A stretch of DNA of 64,000 nucleotides from Paenibacillus silviterrae (GTDB lineage Bacteria > Bacillota > Bacilli > Paenibacillales > NBRC-103111), in contig NZ_JASKUT010000001.1 in assembly GCF_030167925.1 (NCBI RefSeq), positions 124,001 through 188,000 on the forward strand, written 5' to 3'. This document shows positions 9,090 through 18,270 of the stretch, piece by piece (positions within the stretch are counted from its first letter, which is position 1; each line of letters opens with the position of its first letter). The notes beneath the pieces were generated by a model that did not search any database, was not told the DNA's origin, and saw only the letters and a program-made list of their open reading frames with translations. The position numbers and the translations under genes are program-made.

Positions 9090-9987
9090 GCGGGCGGCAC
9101 AAATATGGCAGGATTGGTTCGGTGTAAAATACCGGTTTCATCCGCTGTTTTCCATCATGATGCTTATTTCCGTTTTGACAGGGTATTTCGTCGAAATGGC
9201 CACCTTATTCGTTATCGTGTTCATTCACGAATTGGGACATGTTGCCGCGGCCAAGCAGTTCGGGTGGCGAGTCAAGGAAGTGAAGCTGCTTCCCTTCGGA
9301 GGTGTCGCTGTCGTGGATGAGCTGGCCAGTGTGCCGGTAAGGGAAGATGTCATCGTTGCACTTTCGGGCCCTTTGCAGAATGTTTGGATGACCCTCCTTG
9401 CTTATCCGCTCACCGTATATGGCATTATCCCGGCGGAGTGGGGACTTTATTTCATGGAAGCGAATATTTTGATCGCCCTCTTCAATCTGATCCCTGTCAT
9501 GCCGCTGGATGGAGGGAAAATTCTTCAGGCGCTGCTCAGCTCCTGGCTGCCGTATCAGCGTACGATTCGCGCGGCAGCCTGGATCGGTCTCTTGTTTAGC
9601 TTAGGCATGATCGTTGCTGCATTTCTTCATCTGCTCTGGGGTAGCGGAGGAATTCAATTGAATTTTTTGATGATCGGATTATTCCTGTTTTTCTCCAATT
9701 GGTATGATTTGCGCGGAACCCCGTTTCACTTTATGCGGTTTCTGGTGCACCGGGAGGCTTTATTCCGCCGATTGCTGCACAAGGGAACGCTTGCCCAGCC
9801 CATTGTGGTAGGGGGAAGACGAAGGGTGAGCGACATTGTCCGCATGTTCATGAGAGAAAAATATCACTTGATCTATTTGCTCGACGAGTATGGAATGATA
9901 CGCAAAGTCATTCCGGAACAGCGGGTTTTGGAGACGTATTTTGACGAAACCAAGCGAGGAAGCCCTATGGAGGAGCTGTTTCTTTAG
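9076..9987 (+). CDS. spoIVFB: SpoIVFB intramembrane metalloprotease (M50), pro-sigma-K processing
   Basis: Site-2-type zinc protease that cleaves pro-sigma-K in the mother cell. The zinc motif HELGH (H51, E52, H55) lies in a hydrophobic helix. The third ligand region NLIPVMPLDGGKIL follows, and a C-terminal CBS-like cytosolic tail (about residues 230-300) is present. The N-terminal YRFHPLF and FGWRVKEVKLLPFGG blocks match SpoIVFB. No ATG is available near the beginning: TTG 9076 (overlapping spoIVFA) is used, and TTG 9082 is an alternative. 303 residues is slightly longer than B. subtilis SpoIVFB. No bofA is adjacent; BofC is encoded at 30.9 kb. Confidence 0.92.
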   Translation: MRLIKRAAQIWQDWFGVKYRFHPLFSIMMLISVLTGYFVEMATLFVIVFIHELGHVAAAKQFGWRVKEVKLLPFGGVAVVDELASVPVREDVIVALSGPLQNVWMTLLAYPLTVYGIIPAEWGLYFMEANILIALFNLIPVMPLDGGKILQALLSSWLPYQRTIRAAAWIGLLFSLGMIVAAFLHLLWGSGGIQLNFLMIGLFLFFSNWYDLRGTPFHFMRFLVHREALFRRLLHKGTLAQPIVVGGRRRVSDIVRMFMREKYHLIYLLDEYGMIRKVIPEQRVLETYFDETKRGSPMEELFL

Positions 9988-10046
9988 TTGCACTGACGGG
10001 CATTCATCCCGGGAATATGGTACAATAAGGCCGAGGTGTTGCGGGC

Positions 10047-11297
10047 ATGAAACGCATTTTGGTGCAATGCGATGAGGATATTACCCAAGTGGCCGTCTTG
10101 GAACACGGTAAGCTTGTGGAATTTTATAAAGGTGACCGGGAGCAGAACGGACAGCTTGCCGGCAATATTTATATCGGCCGCGTCGTCAGGGTGCTGCAGG
10201 GAATGCAGGCCGCATTCGTGGACGTCGGCTTGGACAAAAATGTGTTTTTGTACATCGATGATCTCCTCCCTGCACATCTTGAGAAACAGCCGAAGGAAAA
10301 GCCCCCGATTCATGATTTGGTAAAGGTCGGTCAGACGATCATGGTGCAGGTGGTCAAGGAGCCGGTCGGCGGCAAAGGAGCACGGGTTACGACGCATTTC
10401 TCCATCCCTGGCCGCTTTGGCGTTTTTATGCCGCTTGCCGATTACATCGGAGTTTCCCGTAAAATCGAGAGTGCCGCCGAGCGCGAACGGCTCAAGAAAA
10501 TAGCGGAACGCCAGCTGAAACCGGGCGAGGGCTTTATCGTACGTACGGCAGCCATGGGAGAAGCCGAAGAGGCGCTGGCGGCGGATTTGTCCGAGCTGCG
10601 CCTGCGCTGGCGGATGATCGAACAGGCAGGCTTGCAGACGGGCGCGGTCCCTCGCAGAATCTATACGGACCTGGAGATGCTGCCGCGGCTTGTGCGGGAT
10701 TTGTTCCGTGACGACGTCACCGAATTAGTCGTCAATTCACAGTCGGCGTATCAGCAGATTGAAGCATACGTCATGCCGGGGACCCCCATGCTAACTAAGC
10801 GCATCCGTTATGAAGCGGAGCCGTATTTACTCAACCGGCACGGTGTGATGGATCAGCTTGAGCAGGGCTTGAAGCGGAAGGTCTGGCTGGATAACGGCTC
10901 TTATCTGATCATTGATAGAACCGAAGCGTTAACTGTATTCGACGTGAATACCGGTAAATATACGGGGTCCGTCGATCTGGAAAGGACGGCCTTCGATACC
11001 AATATGGCGGCGGCGCGGGAGATTGCGAGATTGCTGCGCTTGCGCGATATCGGCGGCTTGATCGTCATTGACTTCATCGATATGGCTTCCGAGGATTACC
11101 GCCAGCAGGTGCAGGACGAGCTTGCACGCGAGGCCAGCAAGGACCGGACGAAAACCGTCGTGGTAGGTTGGACGAAGCTGGGGCTTGTCGAGCTCACGCG
11201 CAAGAAGGTGCGGGAAAGCAAGGAGACCACCGTGCTGGAAGCATGCGCGCACTGCGGCGGCAACGGCTGGATTGCAAAAGCCAAGCCGTTGAAGTAG
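10047..11297 (+). CDS. rng: Ribonuclease E/G family endoribonuclease
   Basis: Endoribonuclease of the RNase E/G family that cuts single-stranded AU-rich RNA. The 416-residue protein has the N-terminal S1 domain (about residues 35-120; GNIYIGRVVRVLQGMQAAFVDVG, conserved in this family, here quoted from its core). It then has the DNase I-like catalytic subdomain with FDVNTGK and IVIDFIDM, which carry the metal-binding aspartates. A C-terminal zinc-link motif CAHC (near residue 403) allows dimerisation. It is shorter than E. coli RNase G because the C-terminal small domain is reduced. Position immediately before the L21 leader and rplU is common in Gram-positives of this type. Confidence 0.92.
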   Translation: MKRILVQCDEDITQVAVLEHGKLVEFYKGDREQNGQLAGNIYIGRVVRVLQGMQAAFVDVGLDKNVFLYIDDLLPAHLEKQPKEKPPIHDLVKVGQTIMVQVVKEPVGGKGARVTTHFSIPGRFGVFMPLADYIGVSRKIESAAERERLKKIAERQLKPGEGFIVRTAAMGEAEEALAADLSELRLRWRMIEQAGLQTGAVPRRIYTDLEMLPRLVRDLFRDDVTELVVNSQSAYQQIEAYVMPGTPMLTKRIRYEAEPYLLNRHGVMDQLEQGLKRKVWLDNGSYLIIDRTEALTVFDVNTGKYTGSVDLERTAFDTNMAAAREIARLLRLRDIGGLIVIDFIDMASEDYRQQVQDELAREASKDRTKTVVVGWTKLGLVELTRKKVRESKETTVLEACAHCGGNGWIAKAKPLK

Positions 11298-11380
11298 TTT
11301 TCTTTTGCAAATATTCGTTGCTTTTTGTCAGGCGGTTGTGGTAATATGTTTGAGTGTGTTGCCGAAGGCGCATGCTGTAA

Positions 11381-11459
11381 CCGCTCGAAGCGGGTTTTAA
11401 GAGCCGGCTCTTTTGGGTCAAGCCACCTGGCTATTAGGCGAGTCTGAGACATGAGGAGG
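11381..11459 (+). promoter_or_regulatory. Ribosomal protein L21 mRNA leader (candidate)
   Basis: The region between rng and rplU holds two compact hairpins: CCGCT (11381-11385) / AGCGG (11389-11393) followed by GTTTT, and the palindrome GAGCCGGCTC (11401-11410) followed by TTTT. Firmicute rplU genes are known to have a conserved autoregulatory L21 leader at this place. The match here is by position and hairpin content only. The promoter is unclear; a weak TTGCTT...TAATAT pair lies at 11318-11347. Confidence 0.55.
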
Positions 11460-11468
11460 TGCAACAAA

Positions 11469-11780
11469 ATGTTTGCTATTATCGAGACAGGCGGTAAGCA
11501 GTACAAGGTTCAAGAAGGTGATGTTGTTTACATCGAGAAGCTTGAGGCTGCTGCCGGCGATGCTGTAACTTTTGACCGTGTTCTGGTTGTTTCCAAGGAG
11601 AGCGGTCTGGTCGTAGGTTCTCCGGTCGTTGCCGGTGCTTCTGTAACTGCCAAGGTTGAGAAGCAAGGTAAAGGCGAGAAGATCATCGTTTTCAAGTACA
11701 AAGCGAAGAAAAACTACCGCAAGAAGCAAGGTCATCGTCAGCCTTACACAAAAGTTGTGATCGACAAGATCCAAGCGTAA
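11469..11780 (+). CDS. rplU: 50S ribosomal protein L21
   Basis: Large-subunit ribosomal protein that binds 23S rRNA. The 103-residue product begins [18 protein letters not shown], the standard L21 N-terminus, and ends with the basic [19 protein letters not shown] tail that contacts rRNA. An upstream in-frame start at 11451 would add six residues, but AGGAGGTGC before ATG 11469 gives the usual length. First gene of rplU-prp-rpmA. Confidence 0.98.
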   Translation: MFAIIETGGKQYKVQEGDVVYIEKLEAAAGDAVTFDRVLVVSKESGLVVGSPVVAGASVTAKVEKQGKGEKIIVFKYKAKKNYRKKQGHRQPYTKVVIDKIQA

Positions 11781-11789
11781 GGTGAGATT

Positions 11790-12128
11790 ATGATTCGAGT
11801 TGCGATTCGCAGAGAATCGGGCGGTCGTATCCAGCGATTTCAGGTGGACGGCCACGCTCAGTATGACGAGCCGGGCAAGGACATTGTCTGTGCCGGCGTA
11901 TCTGCTGTCACCGTGGGAACCGTGAACGCCATAGAGGCGTTGCTCAAGGTTCAGCTGAAGACACACATGAAGCACGGGCTGCTGAAGGTGGATATTCCTG
12001 AACTGGAAGAGCCGCTTCGTGACCAGGTGCAGCTGCTACTGGAATCGATGGTTGTTATGCTGCAGTCGATCGAACAATCGTATGGTGCATATATAGCATT
12101 GAAAGACACTAATCAAGCAAGGAGGTAG
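11790..12128 (+). CDS. prp: Ribosomal processing cysteine protease Prp
   Basis: Cysteine protease that removes the N-terminal extension of ribosomal protein L27. The 112-residue YsxB/Prp family protein shows the catalytic His in VDGHAQYDEPG and the catalytic Cys in DIVCAGVSAVT, with the usual spacing. It sits between rplU and rpmA, 6 nt before the latter. The adjacent L27 carries the matching cleavable extension, so the protease-substrate pair is complete in this operon. Confidence 0.95.
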   Translation: MIRVAIRRESGGRIQRFQVDGHAQYDEPGKDIVCAGVSAVTVGTVNAIEALLKVQLKTHMKHGLLKVDIPELEEPLRDQVQLLLESMVVMLQSIEQSYGAYIALKDTNQARR

Positions 12129-12134
12129 ACTGAC

Positions 12135-12446
12135 ATGTTACAATTGAATCTTCAATTGTTCGCTTCCAAGAAGGGTGTAGGTTCCACAAAGAACGGTCGT
12201 GATTCCATCGCGAAGCGTCTTGGCGTGAAGCGTGCAGACGGCCAAGCCGTAACTGCAGGAAGCATCCTCGTTCGTCAACGCGGAACGAAGATCCATCCAG
12301 GCAACAACGTAGGCATCGGTTCCGATGACACGCTGTTCGCATTGGTGGAAGGCGTTGTGAAGTTCGAGCGTCTTGGACGTGACCGCAAGAGAGTGAGCGT
12401 CTACCCTGTAGCCGCTGCTCCGGTAGCTGCGACGGTGGAAGCGTAA
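12135..12446 (+). CDS. rpmA: 50S ribosomal protein L27 with Prp-cleavable extension
   Basis: Ribosomal protein L27, whose N-terminus reaches the peptidyl-transferase centre. The 103-residue precursor starts [20 protein letters not shown]. The first nine residues (MLQLNLQLF plus A) form the Firmicute extension removed by Prp between Ala and Ser, exposing the mature SKKG N-terminus. GGAGGTAGACTGAC precedes the ATG. The C-terminal alanine/valine-rich tail ([12 protein letters not shown]) is longer than in many homologues. Confidence 0.98.
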   Translation: MLQLNLQLFASKKGVGSTKNGRDSIAKRLGVKRADGQAVTAGSILVRQRGTKIHPGNNVGIGSDDTLFALVEGVVKFERLGRDRKRVSVYPVAAAPVAATVEA

Positions 12447-12464
12447 TAACATCACGAAGCATAA

Positions 12465-12497
12465 ACCCTGGCGAGACTTATGTCGCCGGGTTTTTTT
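12465..12497 (+). terminator. Intrinsic terminator after rpmA
   Basis: ACCCTGGCGA pairs with TCGCCGGGT (one bulged T) around a short loop, followed by seven T residues at 12491-12497. It ends the rplU-prp-rpmA unit. Confidence 0.85.
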
Positions 12498-12529
12498 GTA
12501 CTTGTGACGGTCGGCCGGCGAACTCATCT

Positions 12530-12559
12530 TTGGAAAGTAACCCGATGTCGTGGTATAAT
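12530..12559 (+). promoter_or_regulatory. Promoter of spo0B-obg
   Basis: TTGGAA (12530-12535), an 18-bp spacer and a perfect TATAAT (12554-12559). A second overlapping TATAAT lies at 12559-12564. It would start transcription about 60 nt before spo0B. Confidence 0.55.
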
Positions 12560-12631
12560 ATAATTTGGTGAAGTTTGCCGCTCACCGTGGTATACTTTGG
12601 AAACCAAAGATGAACGGAGAGGTAAGCGGAA

Positions 12632-13249
12632 ATGACGTCGAAGACGAACGAAGCTACGAGGGAGGATGGCTTAATGGAGCCTTCCGACACGGACCTGCGC
12701 ATGCTGCGCCTATTCAATCACTACCGTCATGATTGGATGAATGACATCCAGATACTGTTTGGTTACGTAAAGCTTAAGAAATATGATAAATTAACCGATT
12801 TAATGGAAAAAATAAAAGAGAAGGTGCAGCAGGAGAGTTATATCTCCAAGCTGGGCGTTCCTTCGCTGATCATGGCGCTGCTGTCATTTAAATGCGAAGT
12901 GAAGGAGTTAAAGCTGGACGTCAGTATGGATCATGAATTCTCCATCGGTGATATGGCTTTTGCCCGTTCGGTGGAGGGTTGGATTCTGGGCCTACTGGCA
13001 GCTTTTAAGGTGGAAGCGTCCCTGCTGCCCGATGAAGAACACGAGCTTGTGCTCACCTTTTCTTTATCGGACGGCTTGCTCCAAGTAAAGTCGGAATACC
13101 GAGGCGGATATCGTGAGGAACAGCTGGAGACCGCGAAGCAGGAGCTTGATCGGGAATGGCTCGGTCCGAGCGGCGCTCAATCGGTGTTCGAGAATCGGGA
13201 AGGGATTGCAGTTTGGACGGCCGCATGGCGAACGGTGACGGATACATAA
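12632..13249 (+). CDS. spo0B: Sporulation initiation phosphotransferase Spo0B
   Basis: Phosphorelay protein that passes phosphate from Spo0F to Spo0A. The 205-residue product has the helical-hairpin dimerisation segment with the phospho-accepting His in NHYRHDWMNDIQ (H33 with this start), matching B. subtilis His30 in its RHDWMN context. The C-terminal domain is a degenerate histidine-kinase ATPase fold and is weakly conserved. Two starts are credible: ATG 12632 (GGAGAGG, 9 nt) and ATG 12674 (GGGAGG, 8 nt), the second giving 191 residues, nearer the B. subtilis length. It lies between rpmA and obg, the conserved place for spo0B. Confidence 0.88.
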   Translation: MTSKTNEATREDGLMEPSDTDLRMLRLFNHYRHDWMNDIQILFGYVKLKKYDKLTDLMEKIKEKVQQESYISKLGVPSLIMALLSFKCEVKELKLDVSMDHEFSIGDMAFARSVEGWILGLLAAFKVEASLLPDEEHELVLTFSLSDGLLQVKSEYRGGYREEQLETAKQELDREWLGPSGAQSVFENREGIAVWTAAWRTVTDT

Positions 13250-13261
13250 AGAGGTGACTTG

Positions 13262-14563
13262 ATGTTTGTTGATAAAGCGAAAATTTATGTTAAAGGCGGG
13301 GACGGCGGGGACGGACTTGTGGCGTTTCGCCGCGAGAAGTATGTTCCTGAAGGAGGCCCTGCCGGTGGTGACGGCGGCGACGGCGGCGATGTGATCTTCC
13401 GCGTGGATGAAGGTCTGAGAACGCTGGTCGACTTCCGGTACCAGAAGCATTTCAAGGCGACGCGAGGCGAGAAGGGCCGCAATAAAAGTCAGCATGGAGC
13501 GAATGCGGACGATATGATCGTTCGAGTGCCGCCCGGCACGGTAGTCATTGATGATGACACGCAGGAAACGATTGCGGACTTAACACGCCATGGGCAAGAG
13601 GTAGTTATTGCAAAGGGCGGTCGCGGCGGACGGGGGAATACCCGTTTTGCTACGGCGAACAACCCGGCTCCGGAAATTGCGGAGAATGGCGAGGAAGGTC
13701 AGGAGCGCTGGGTGGTGCTCGAGTTGAAGGTCATGGCGGACGCAGGGTTGGTCGGTTTCCCGTCTGTCGGGAAATCGACGCTGCTCTCCGTCGTATCCGG
13801 AGCCCGTCCGAAGATCGGAGCCTATCACTTTACGACTTTGACCCCGAACCTTGGAGTTGTTGATGTAGGGGACGGACGAAGCTTTGTGCTTGCCGATTTG
13901 CCCGGCTTGATCGAAGGCGCGCATGAAGGCGTCGGGCTTGGACATGAATTTCTGCGGCATGTCGAGAGGACGAGAATTATCGTCCATGTCGTAGATATGG
14001 CAGCTACCGACGGCAGAGATCCGTTCGAGGATTGGCAGAAGATTAACGAAGAGCTGAAGCTGTACAACGCGCAGCTGGAGGACCGGCCGCAGCTGGTGGT
14101 CGCCAATAAGATGGACATGCCGGAGGCTGAAGAGCATTTGGCGGAATTTCAGCGGCGGCTGTCGGAGCAGCGTCCTGACATTACGGTGTACCCGATCTCT
14201 GCCGTGGCGCGCAAGGGTGTTCAGGAGCTGATGTACAAGATCGCGGACCTCCTTGAGACGATCCCCGAAACGCCTCACGTGGAAGAAGTCACCGAGGTGC
14301 AGGAGCGCAAGGTGTACCGCCTGGAGAAGAAGGAGGACGATGACTTTACGATCAAGCGTGATAACGACGTATTTGTCATTGAGAGTCCGAGCATCGAGAA
14401 GCTGATCAAACGCACGAATTTCAGCACTCACGAATCTGTGATGCGATTTGCGCGGATCCTGCGGAAGAAGGGCATTGATCAGGCTCTGCGGGAACGCGGG
14501 GCGGAGCATGGACAAACCATTCGCATCGGTGATTTTGAATTTGAATTCGTAGAACAGGAATAA
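13262..14563 (+). CDS. obg: GTPase Obg (CgtA)
   Basis: Essential ribosome-associated GTPase that also influences sporulation and the stress response. The 433-residue protein has the glycine-rich Obg fold (residues 1-158, many [12 protein letters not shown] turns). The G domain (about 159-330) has [22 protein letters not shown] and the SAV G5 motif. The C-terminal OCT domain spans about 350-433. AAAGAGGTGACTTG precedes ATG 13262; a TTG one codon earlier is ignored. It follows spo0B by 12 nt, so the two are co-transcribed. Confidence 0.98.
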   Translation: MFVDKAKIYVKGGDGGDGLVAFRREKYVPEGGPAGGDGGDGGDVIFRVDEGLRTLVDFRYQKHFKATRGEKGRNKSQHGANADDMIVRVPPGTVVIDDDTQETIADLTRHGQEVVIAKGGRGGRGNTRFATANNPAPEIAENGEEGQERWVVLELKVMADAGLVGFPSVGKSTLLSVVSGARPKIGAYHFTTLTPNLGVVDVGDGRSFVLADLPGLIEGAHEGVGLGHEFLRHVERTRIIVHVVDMAATDGRDPFEDWQKINEELKLYNAQLEDRPQLVVANKMDMPEAEEHLAEFQRRLSEQRPDITVYPISAVARKGVQELMYKIADLLETIPETPHVEEVTEVQERKVYRLEKKEDDDFTIKRDNDVFVIESPSIEKLIKRTNFSTHESVMRFARILRKKGIDQALRERGAEHGQTIRIGDFEFEFVEQE

Positions 14564-14566
14564 TGA

Positions 14567-14617
14567 AAACCCGTTTCTCACATCAATGTAACATGTGGGT
14601 GACGGGTTTTTATTTTT
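14567..14617 (+). terminator. Intrinsic terminator after obg
   Basis: A long interrupted stem pairs AAACCCGT and CTCACAT with ATGTGGGTG and ACGGGTTT, followed by TTTATTTTTC. It separates the obg unit from the nitrate module. Confidence 0.8.
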
Positions 14618-14740
14618 CTAAACACGTACATTTATTTTATTGTGTACAGGCAATGTTCGTAAATGTCATGTATAAAAAAGCCAAAGGTGAATGACGCGAA
14701 GAAAACTGCATAAAAACATGAACAAATCACAAAAAACCCA

Positions 14741-14769
14741 TTGATCTTTTTGGATAGCGGATGTATAGT
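14741..14769 (+). promoter_or_regulatory. Sigma-A promoter of the nitrate transporter/reductase operon
   Basis: TTGATC (14741-14746), a 17-bp spacer and TATAGT (14764-14769). The predicted start is near 14776, leaving a leader of about 56 nt before narK. Confidence 0.65.
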
Positions 14770-14772
14770 GTA

Positions 14773-14789
14773 TGTAAATAAACATAACA
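14773..14789 (+). promoter_or_regulatory. GlnR/TnrA-type box
   Basis: TGTAAATAAACATAACA matches the Bacillales nitrogen-control consensus TGTNA-N7-TNACA at every fixed position. It covers the predicted transcription start (about -3 to +14), a place that suits repression by GlnR under nitrogen excess better than activation. Confidence 0.65.
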
Positions 14790-14831
14790 CAAATACAAAG
14801 AGAAGCTATTTAATTTGGGAGGTAATGTGGA

Positions 14832-16064
14832 ATGGATGTAAAGAATTTTAAAAAAGCAGGTCATTTTCCAAGTTTGATGTCAGCATTTCTCTACTTTGAT
14901 GTTAGCTTTATGATTTGGGTTCTTTGTGGAGCGTTGTCACTTTACATCACGAGGGACTTCGGACTCACGGATGCTCAGAAGGCTACCATGGTTGCCATCC
15001 CGACCCTGGGAGGCTCGATCTTCCGGATCCCTATGGGAATTCTCGCCGATCGGATCGGCTCCAAGAAGGCAGGTATGATCGGGATGTCGCTTACCATCCT
15101 CCCTTTGTTATGGGGGTGGCTGGGCGGTGTCAGCTTAAATCAGGTATATGCCTTCGGCTTCCTGCTCGGTATTGCCGGTGCAAGCTTCGCCGTATCCCTG
15201 TCGCTTGCTAGCCGCTGGTACCCTCCGCAATATCAAGGTTTGGCCATGGGGATCGCAGGGGCGGGGAACAGCGGAACCGCACTCGCTACCTTTTTCGGAC
15301 CGCAGCTGGCTAACGCCTACGGCTGGAATAACGTATTCGGTATGGCAATCATTCCACTTCTGCTCGTTATGATCGCTTATGCACTTATGGCTAAGGATGC
15401 GCCGAATCAGCCGGCCCCTAAGAGCTTGAAGGATTATCTTTCCGTATTGAAGGTTCCGGATACTTGGTGGTTCAGCATTTTCTACGCTATTACGTTCGGC
15501 GGTTTTGTCGGATTCTCCAGCTACTTTAATATCTTCTTCTACGATGTGTACGGGGATAAAGTGATGGAAGGCGGCTTGACGAAGGTACAGGTAGGGTACC
15601 TCGTAACGATTACGGTGATAGCTGGGAGCTTCTTCCGTCCGATCGGCGGATATATTGCGGATAAAATTGGCGGCATGCGATTTATGCTGCTGTTATACAG
15701 CATCATTACCATTTGCGCTTATGGAATTTCCCTGATGCCAAGCTCGTTTGTTGTTATGCTGATCATCACCAGTATTATGATGGCTTGCCTGGGGATGGGG
15801 AACGGCTCGATTTTTCAAATTGTGCCCCAGCGTTTTTCCAAAGAAATCGGCGTTGTTACGGGAATTGTCGGCGCGGCGGGGGGCCTGGGCGGATTCTTGC
15901 TTCCGAATAACGTGCTTGGACCGCTGAAGCAGGCAACAGGCAGCCACGTAACGGGCTTTCTCGTGGTAGCATCGATTGTGCTTATTGTAACGCTTGTATT
16001 CTATGCGGTAACGCGAAGCTGGCGTAAGGCTTGGGCGACGGCGGATTCCGGAGTGAATTTCTAA
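14832..16064 (+). CDS. Nitrate/nitrite transporter, MFS family (NarK/NasA type)
   Basis: Twelve-helix major facilitator of the nitrate/nitrite porter family. The 410-residue protein contains the NNP signature regions GIAGASFAVSLSLASRWYPP, with the conserved Arg, and a second Gly-rich motif GMGNGSIFQIVPQRF. It also has the MFS A-like loop GILADRIGSKKAG. GGGAGGTAATGTGGA precedes the ATG. A nitrate reductase gene follows 33 nt later, so it probably imports nitrate for assimilation. Whether it is a symporter or an antiporter cannot be read from the sequence. Confidence 0.93.
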   Translation: MDVKNFKKAGHFPSLMSAFLYFDVSFMIWVLCGALSLYITRDFGLTDAQKATMVAIPTLGGSIFRIPMGILADRIGSKKAGMIGMSLTILPLLWGWLGGVSLNQVYAFGFLLGIAGASFAVSLSLASRWYPPQYQGLAMGIAGAGNSGTALATFFGPQLANAYGWNNVFGMAIIPLLLVMIAYALMAKDAPNQPAPKSLKDYLSVLKVPDTWWFSIFYAITFGGFVGFSSYFNIFFYDVYGDKVMEGGLTKVQVGYLVTITVIAGSFFRPIGGYIADKIGGMRFMLLLYSIITICAYGISLMPSSFVVMLIITSIMMACLGMGNGSIFQIVPQRFSKEIGVVTGIVGAAGGLGGFLLPNNVLGPLKQATGSHVTGFLVVASIVLIVTLVFYAVTRSWRKAWATADSGVNF

Positions 16065-16097
16065 TCAAAGGCTAGAGAGTAAGGTGAGTGAGCAGAG

Positions 16098-18227
16098 ATG
16101 AGCGAGTTTCTTAAAGCGTTTCAGAAGCGTCAGGCAGAGCAGCCTCCCCGGGAAAAGACGACCCAAACCGAATGTCCCTACTGCAGTGTACAGTGCACAA
16201 TGAATTTGCATGAGGAAAAGTCGATCATGGTGAGCCGCTACGCTGTGTCCCCGAACAAGGAGGACCCGGTCACAGACGGCAGGCTGTGTGTCAAAGGACT
16301 CAATGCTCATGTGCATGCTACCCATGATAAGCGGCTGAAATACCCGATGGTGCGTGTGGACGGAAGGCTAACGCCCGTTTCCTGGGAGGCCGCGCTGCAG
16401 CAGGTCGGTGACAGAATCCGTGAGCTTCAAGCACGATACGGGAAGGATACCGTCGGTGTTTACGGGGGCGGCTCACTGACGAACGAAGAATGTTATCTCC
16501 TCGGCAAATTTGCCAGAATTGCGCTTCAGACCAAATATATCGATTATAACGGCCGCTTCTGCATGTCGGCGGCGGCCGGCGCGTCCAACTTGACCTTCGG
16601 GGTAGATCGGGGCTTGACCAACCCCCTGGAAGAGGTGCCTCTGGCGAAATGTATCATCCTCGCAGGGACCAACATCGCGGAGTGCCAGCCGACAATTATG
16701 CAGTATTTTCGCAAAGCGCGTTCGGAAGGAAGCAAAATCATTGTGATCGACCCCCGAGAAACGGCTACCTGCTCCATCGCCGATCTTCATCTGCGCGTGA
16801 AGCCCGGCTATGATGCCGCTTTGGTGAACGGCATGCTGAAGGTGCTTGTGGAAGAGGGCTATGTGAATCGGGATTTCCTTGAGGCGCGAACCCATGGATA
16901 CCAGGAGCTGGAGGAGCATGTGAAGCAGGTGTCGCTTGCCGAGGTAGCTGCGTTGACGGGGGTACCCGTCGAGCATATCCGCGAGGCGGCGCGCTGGTAC
17001 GGAGCGGCGGAAACCGGCATGATTTTCACGGCGCGCGGGGTAGAGCAGCACGCTAGCGGCGTAGCAAACGTGAGAAATTTTCTCAACATGGTGCTGCTGA
17101 CCGGGAAAATCGGTAAGCCGGGCTGCGGCTATGGGGCCATCACAGGTCAGGCTAATGGCCAAGGCGGCCGGGAGCATGGACAGAAGGCCGATCAGCTGCC
17201 GGGCTACCGGCTGATTGAGAATCCCGAGCACCGGGCCTATATTGCCAAGGTTTGGGGAGTACCGGAGGAGGAGCTGCCCCGCAAAGGCGTCTCTGCTTAT
17301 GAGATGATGGAGGCGATCGACCGCGGCGAGATCAAGGGCTTGATCATCCTCGCCTCCAATCCCGTTGTTTCCAACCCCAACAGTCATCTGGTCGAAAGAG
17401 CGATGGCAAAGCTGGAATTTTTGGTTGTTATCGATTTGTTCGAATCGGAGACGACGAAGTGGGCGCATATGCTGCTGCCCGGCTCCGCCTATTTGGAGGA
17501 TGAGGGGACGATCACGCAGCTGGAAGGGCGCGTCATGGTGCGAAGAGCGCTGAAGTCGCTGCCCGGGAGGGCCAAGCTGGATTGGAGGATACTTTGCGAC
17601 ATCGCGCAGGTGCTGGGCAAAGGGCAATATTTTCAGTACAACCATGCTGAACAAATTTTTCAAGAGCTGTGCCTTGCCTCCAAGGGAGGACTTGCGGATT
17701 ACTCCGGCATGAGCTATGAACGGATAGAGAAGGAGCACGGGATGTTCTGGCCTTGTCCGGAAGAGGGCCATGCGGGCACACCTCGGATGTTCGAAGAGCG
17801 GTTCGCTCATGCCGACGGCCGTGCGAGGCTGGTTCCGATCGAGCATCAGAATCCGAAGGAAGTGGCCACGAGGAAATACCCTTATCTGCTAACGACAGGC
17901 AGGGTGCTTCAGCACTATTTATCCGGGGTTCAGACGCGGAACACGTCGGAGCTGAATTCCAAATATCCGGAGCCTTTACTCGAAATCCATCCGGATACGG
18001 CAGGAGTCATTGGTCTTGTTAACGGCGGTCACGCCAAGGTGGCCTCAAGGCGCGGCTCGATCCGGCTGAAGGTGAAGGTTTCCGCGAAGATTCGCCAGGA
18101 CACGGTCTTCGTTGCTTTCCATTGGGGCGAGGAGCAGTGCATCAATCGTCTCACGAACCCGGCACTTGATCCAACCTGTCGGATGCCGGAGTTCAAGGTT
18201 TGTGCCGTTCAGATCGCGCCGGGATAG
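16098..18227 (+). CDS. nasC: Assimilatory nitrate reductase catalytic subunit (bis-MGD molybdoenzyme)
   Basis: Molybdopterin oxidoreductase that reduces nitrate to nitrite in the cytoplasm. The 709-residue length equals that of B. subtilis NasC. The N-terminal [4Fe-4S] ligands are C26-x2-C29-x3-C33-x30-C64, followed by the conserved Lys66 used in electron transfer. The probable molybdenum ligand Cys lies in DYNGRFCMSAAAG, as in NasC/NapA rather than formate dehydrogenase. A molydopterin dinucleotide-binding C-terminal domain (from about residue 590) begins near TTGRVLQHYLSG. No twin-arginine signal is present. The electron-transfer partner NasB and nitrite reductase NasDE are not in the window. 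Confidence 0.9.
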   Translation: MSEFLKAFQKRQAEQPPREKTTQTECPYCSVQCTMNLHEEKSIMVSRYAVSPNKEDPVTDGRLCVKGLNAHVHATHDKRLKYPMVRVDGRLTPVSWEAALQQVGDRIRELQARYGKDTVGVYGGGSLTNEECYLLGKFARIALQTKYIDYNGRFCMSAAAGASNLTFGVDRGLTNPLEEVPLAKCIILAGTNIAECQPTIMQYFRKARSEGSKIIVIDPRETATCSIADLHLRVKPGYDAALVNGMLKVLVEEGYVNRDFLEARTHGYQELEEHVKQVSLAEVAALTGVPVEHIREAARWYGAAETGMIFTARGVEQHASGVANVRNFLNMVLLTGKIGKPGCGYGAITGQANGQGGREHGQKADQLPGYRLIENPEHRAYIAKVWGVPEEELPRKGVSAYEMMEAIDRGEIKGLIILASNPVVSNPNSHLVERAMAKLEFLVVIDLFESETTKWAHMLLPGSAYLEDEGTITQLEGRVMVRRALKSLPGRAKLDWRILCDIAQVLGKGQYFQYNHAEQIFQELCLASKGGLADYSGMSYERIEKEHGMFWPCPEEGHAGTPRMFEERFAHADGRARLVPIEHQNPKEVATRKYPYLLTTGRVLQHYLSGVQTRNTSELNSKYPEPLLEIHPDTAGVIGLVNGGHAKVASRRGSIRLKVKVSAKIRQDTVFVAFHWGEEQCINRLTNPALDPTCRMPEFKVCAVQIAPG

Positions 18228-18270
18228 CCGGTTAAGAGATGCAGCATGCCTATACTTGGAGGTTCTGATC

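Noticed and set aside
13285..13482. Pro/Ser-rich minus-strand frame
   Set aside because: It is the complement of the glycine-rich Obg fold codons.
14718..14736. Fnr box upstream of narK
   Set aside because: Only a TCACA half site is present; nothing matching TGTGA-N6-TCACA lies at -41.5 from the predicted start.
16473..17846. 457-codon open frame on the minus strand
   Set aside because: Antisense to the nitrate reductase gene with its complete Fe-S and molybdenum motifs; no recognisable domain.
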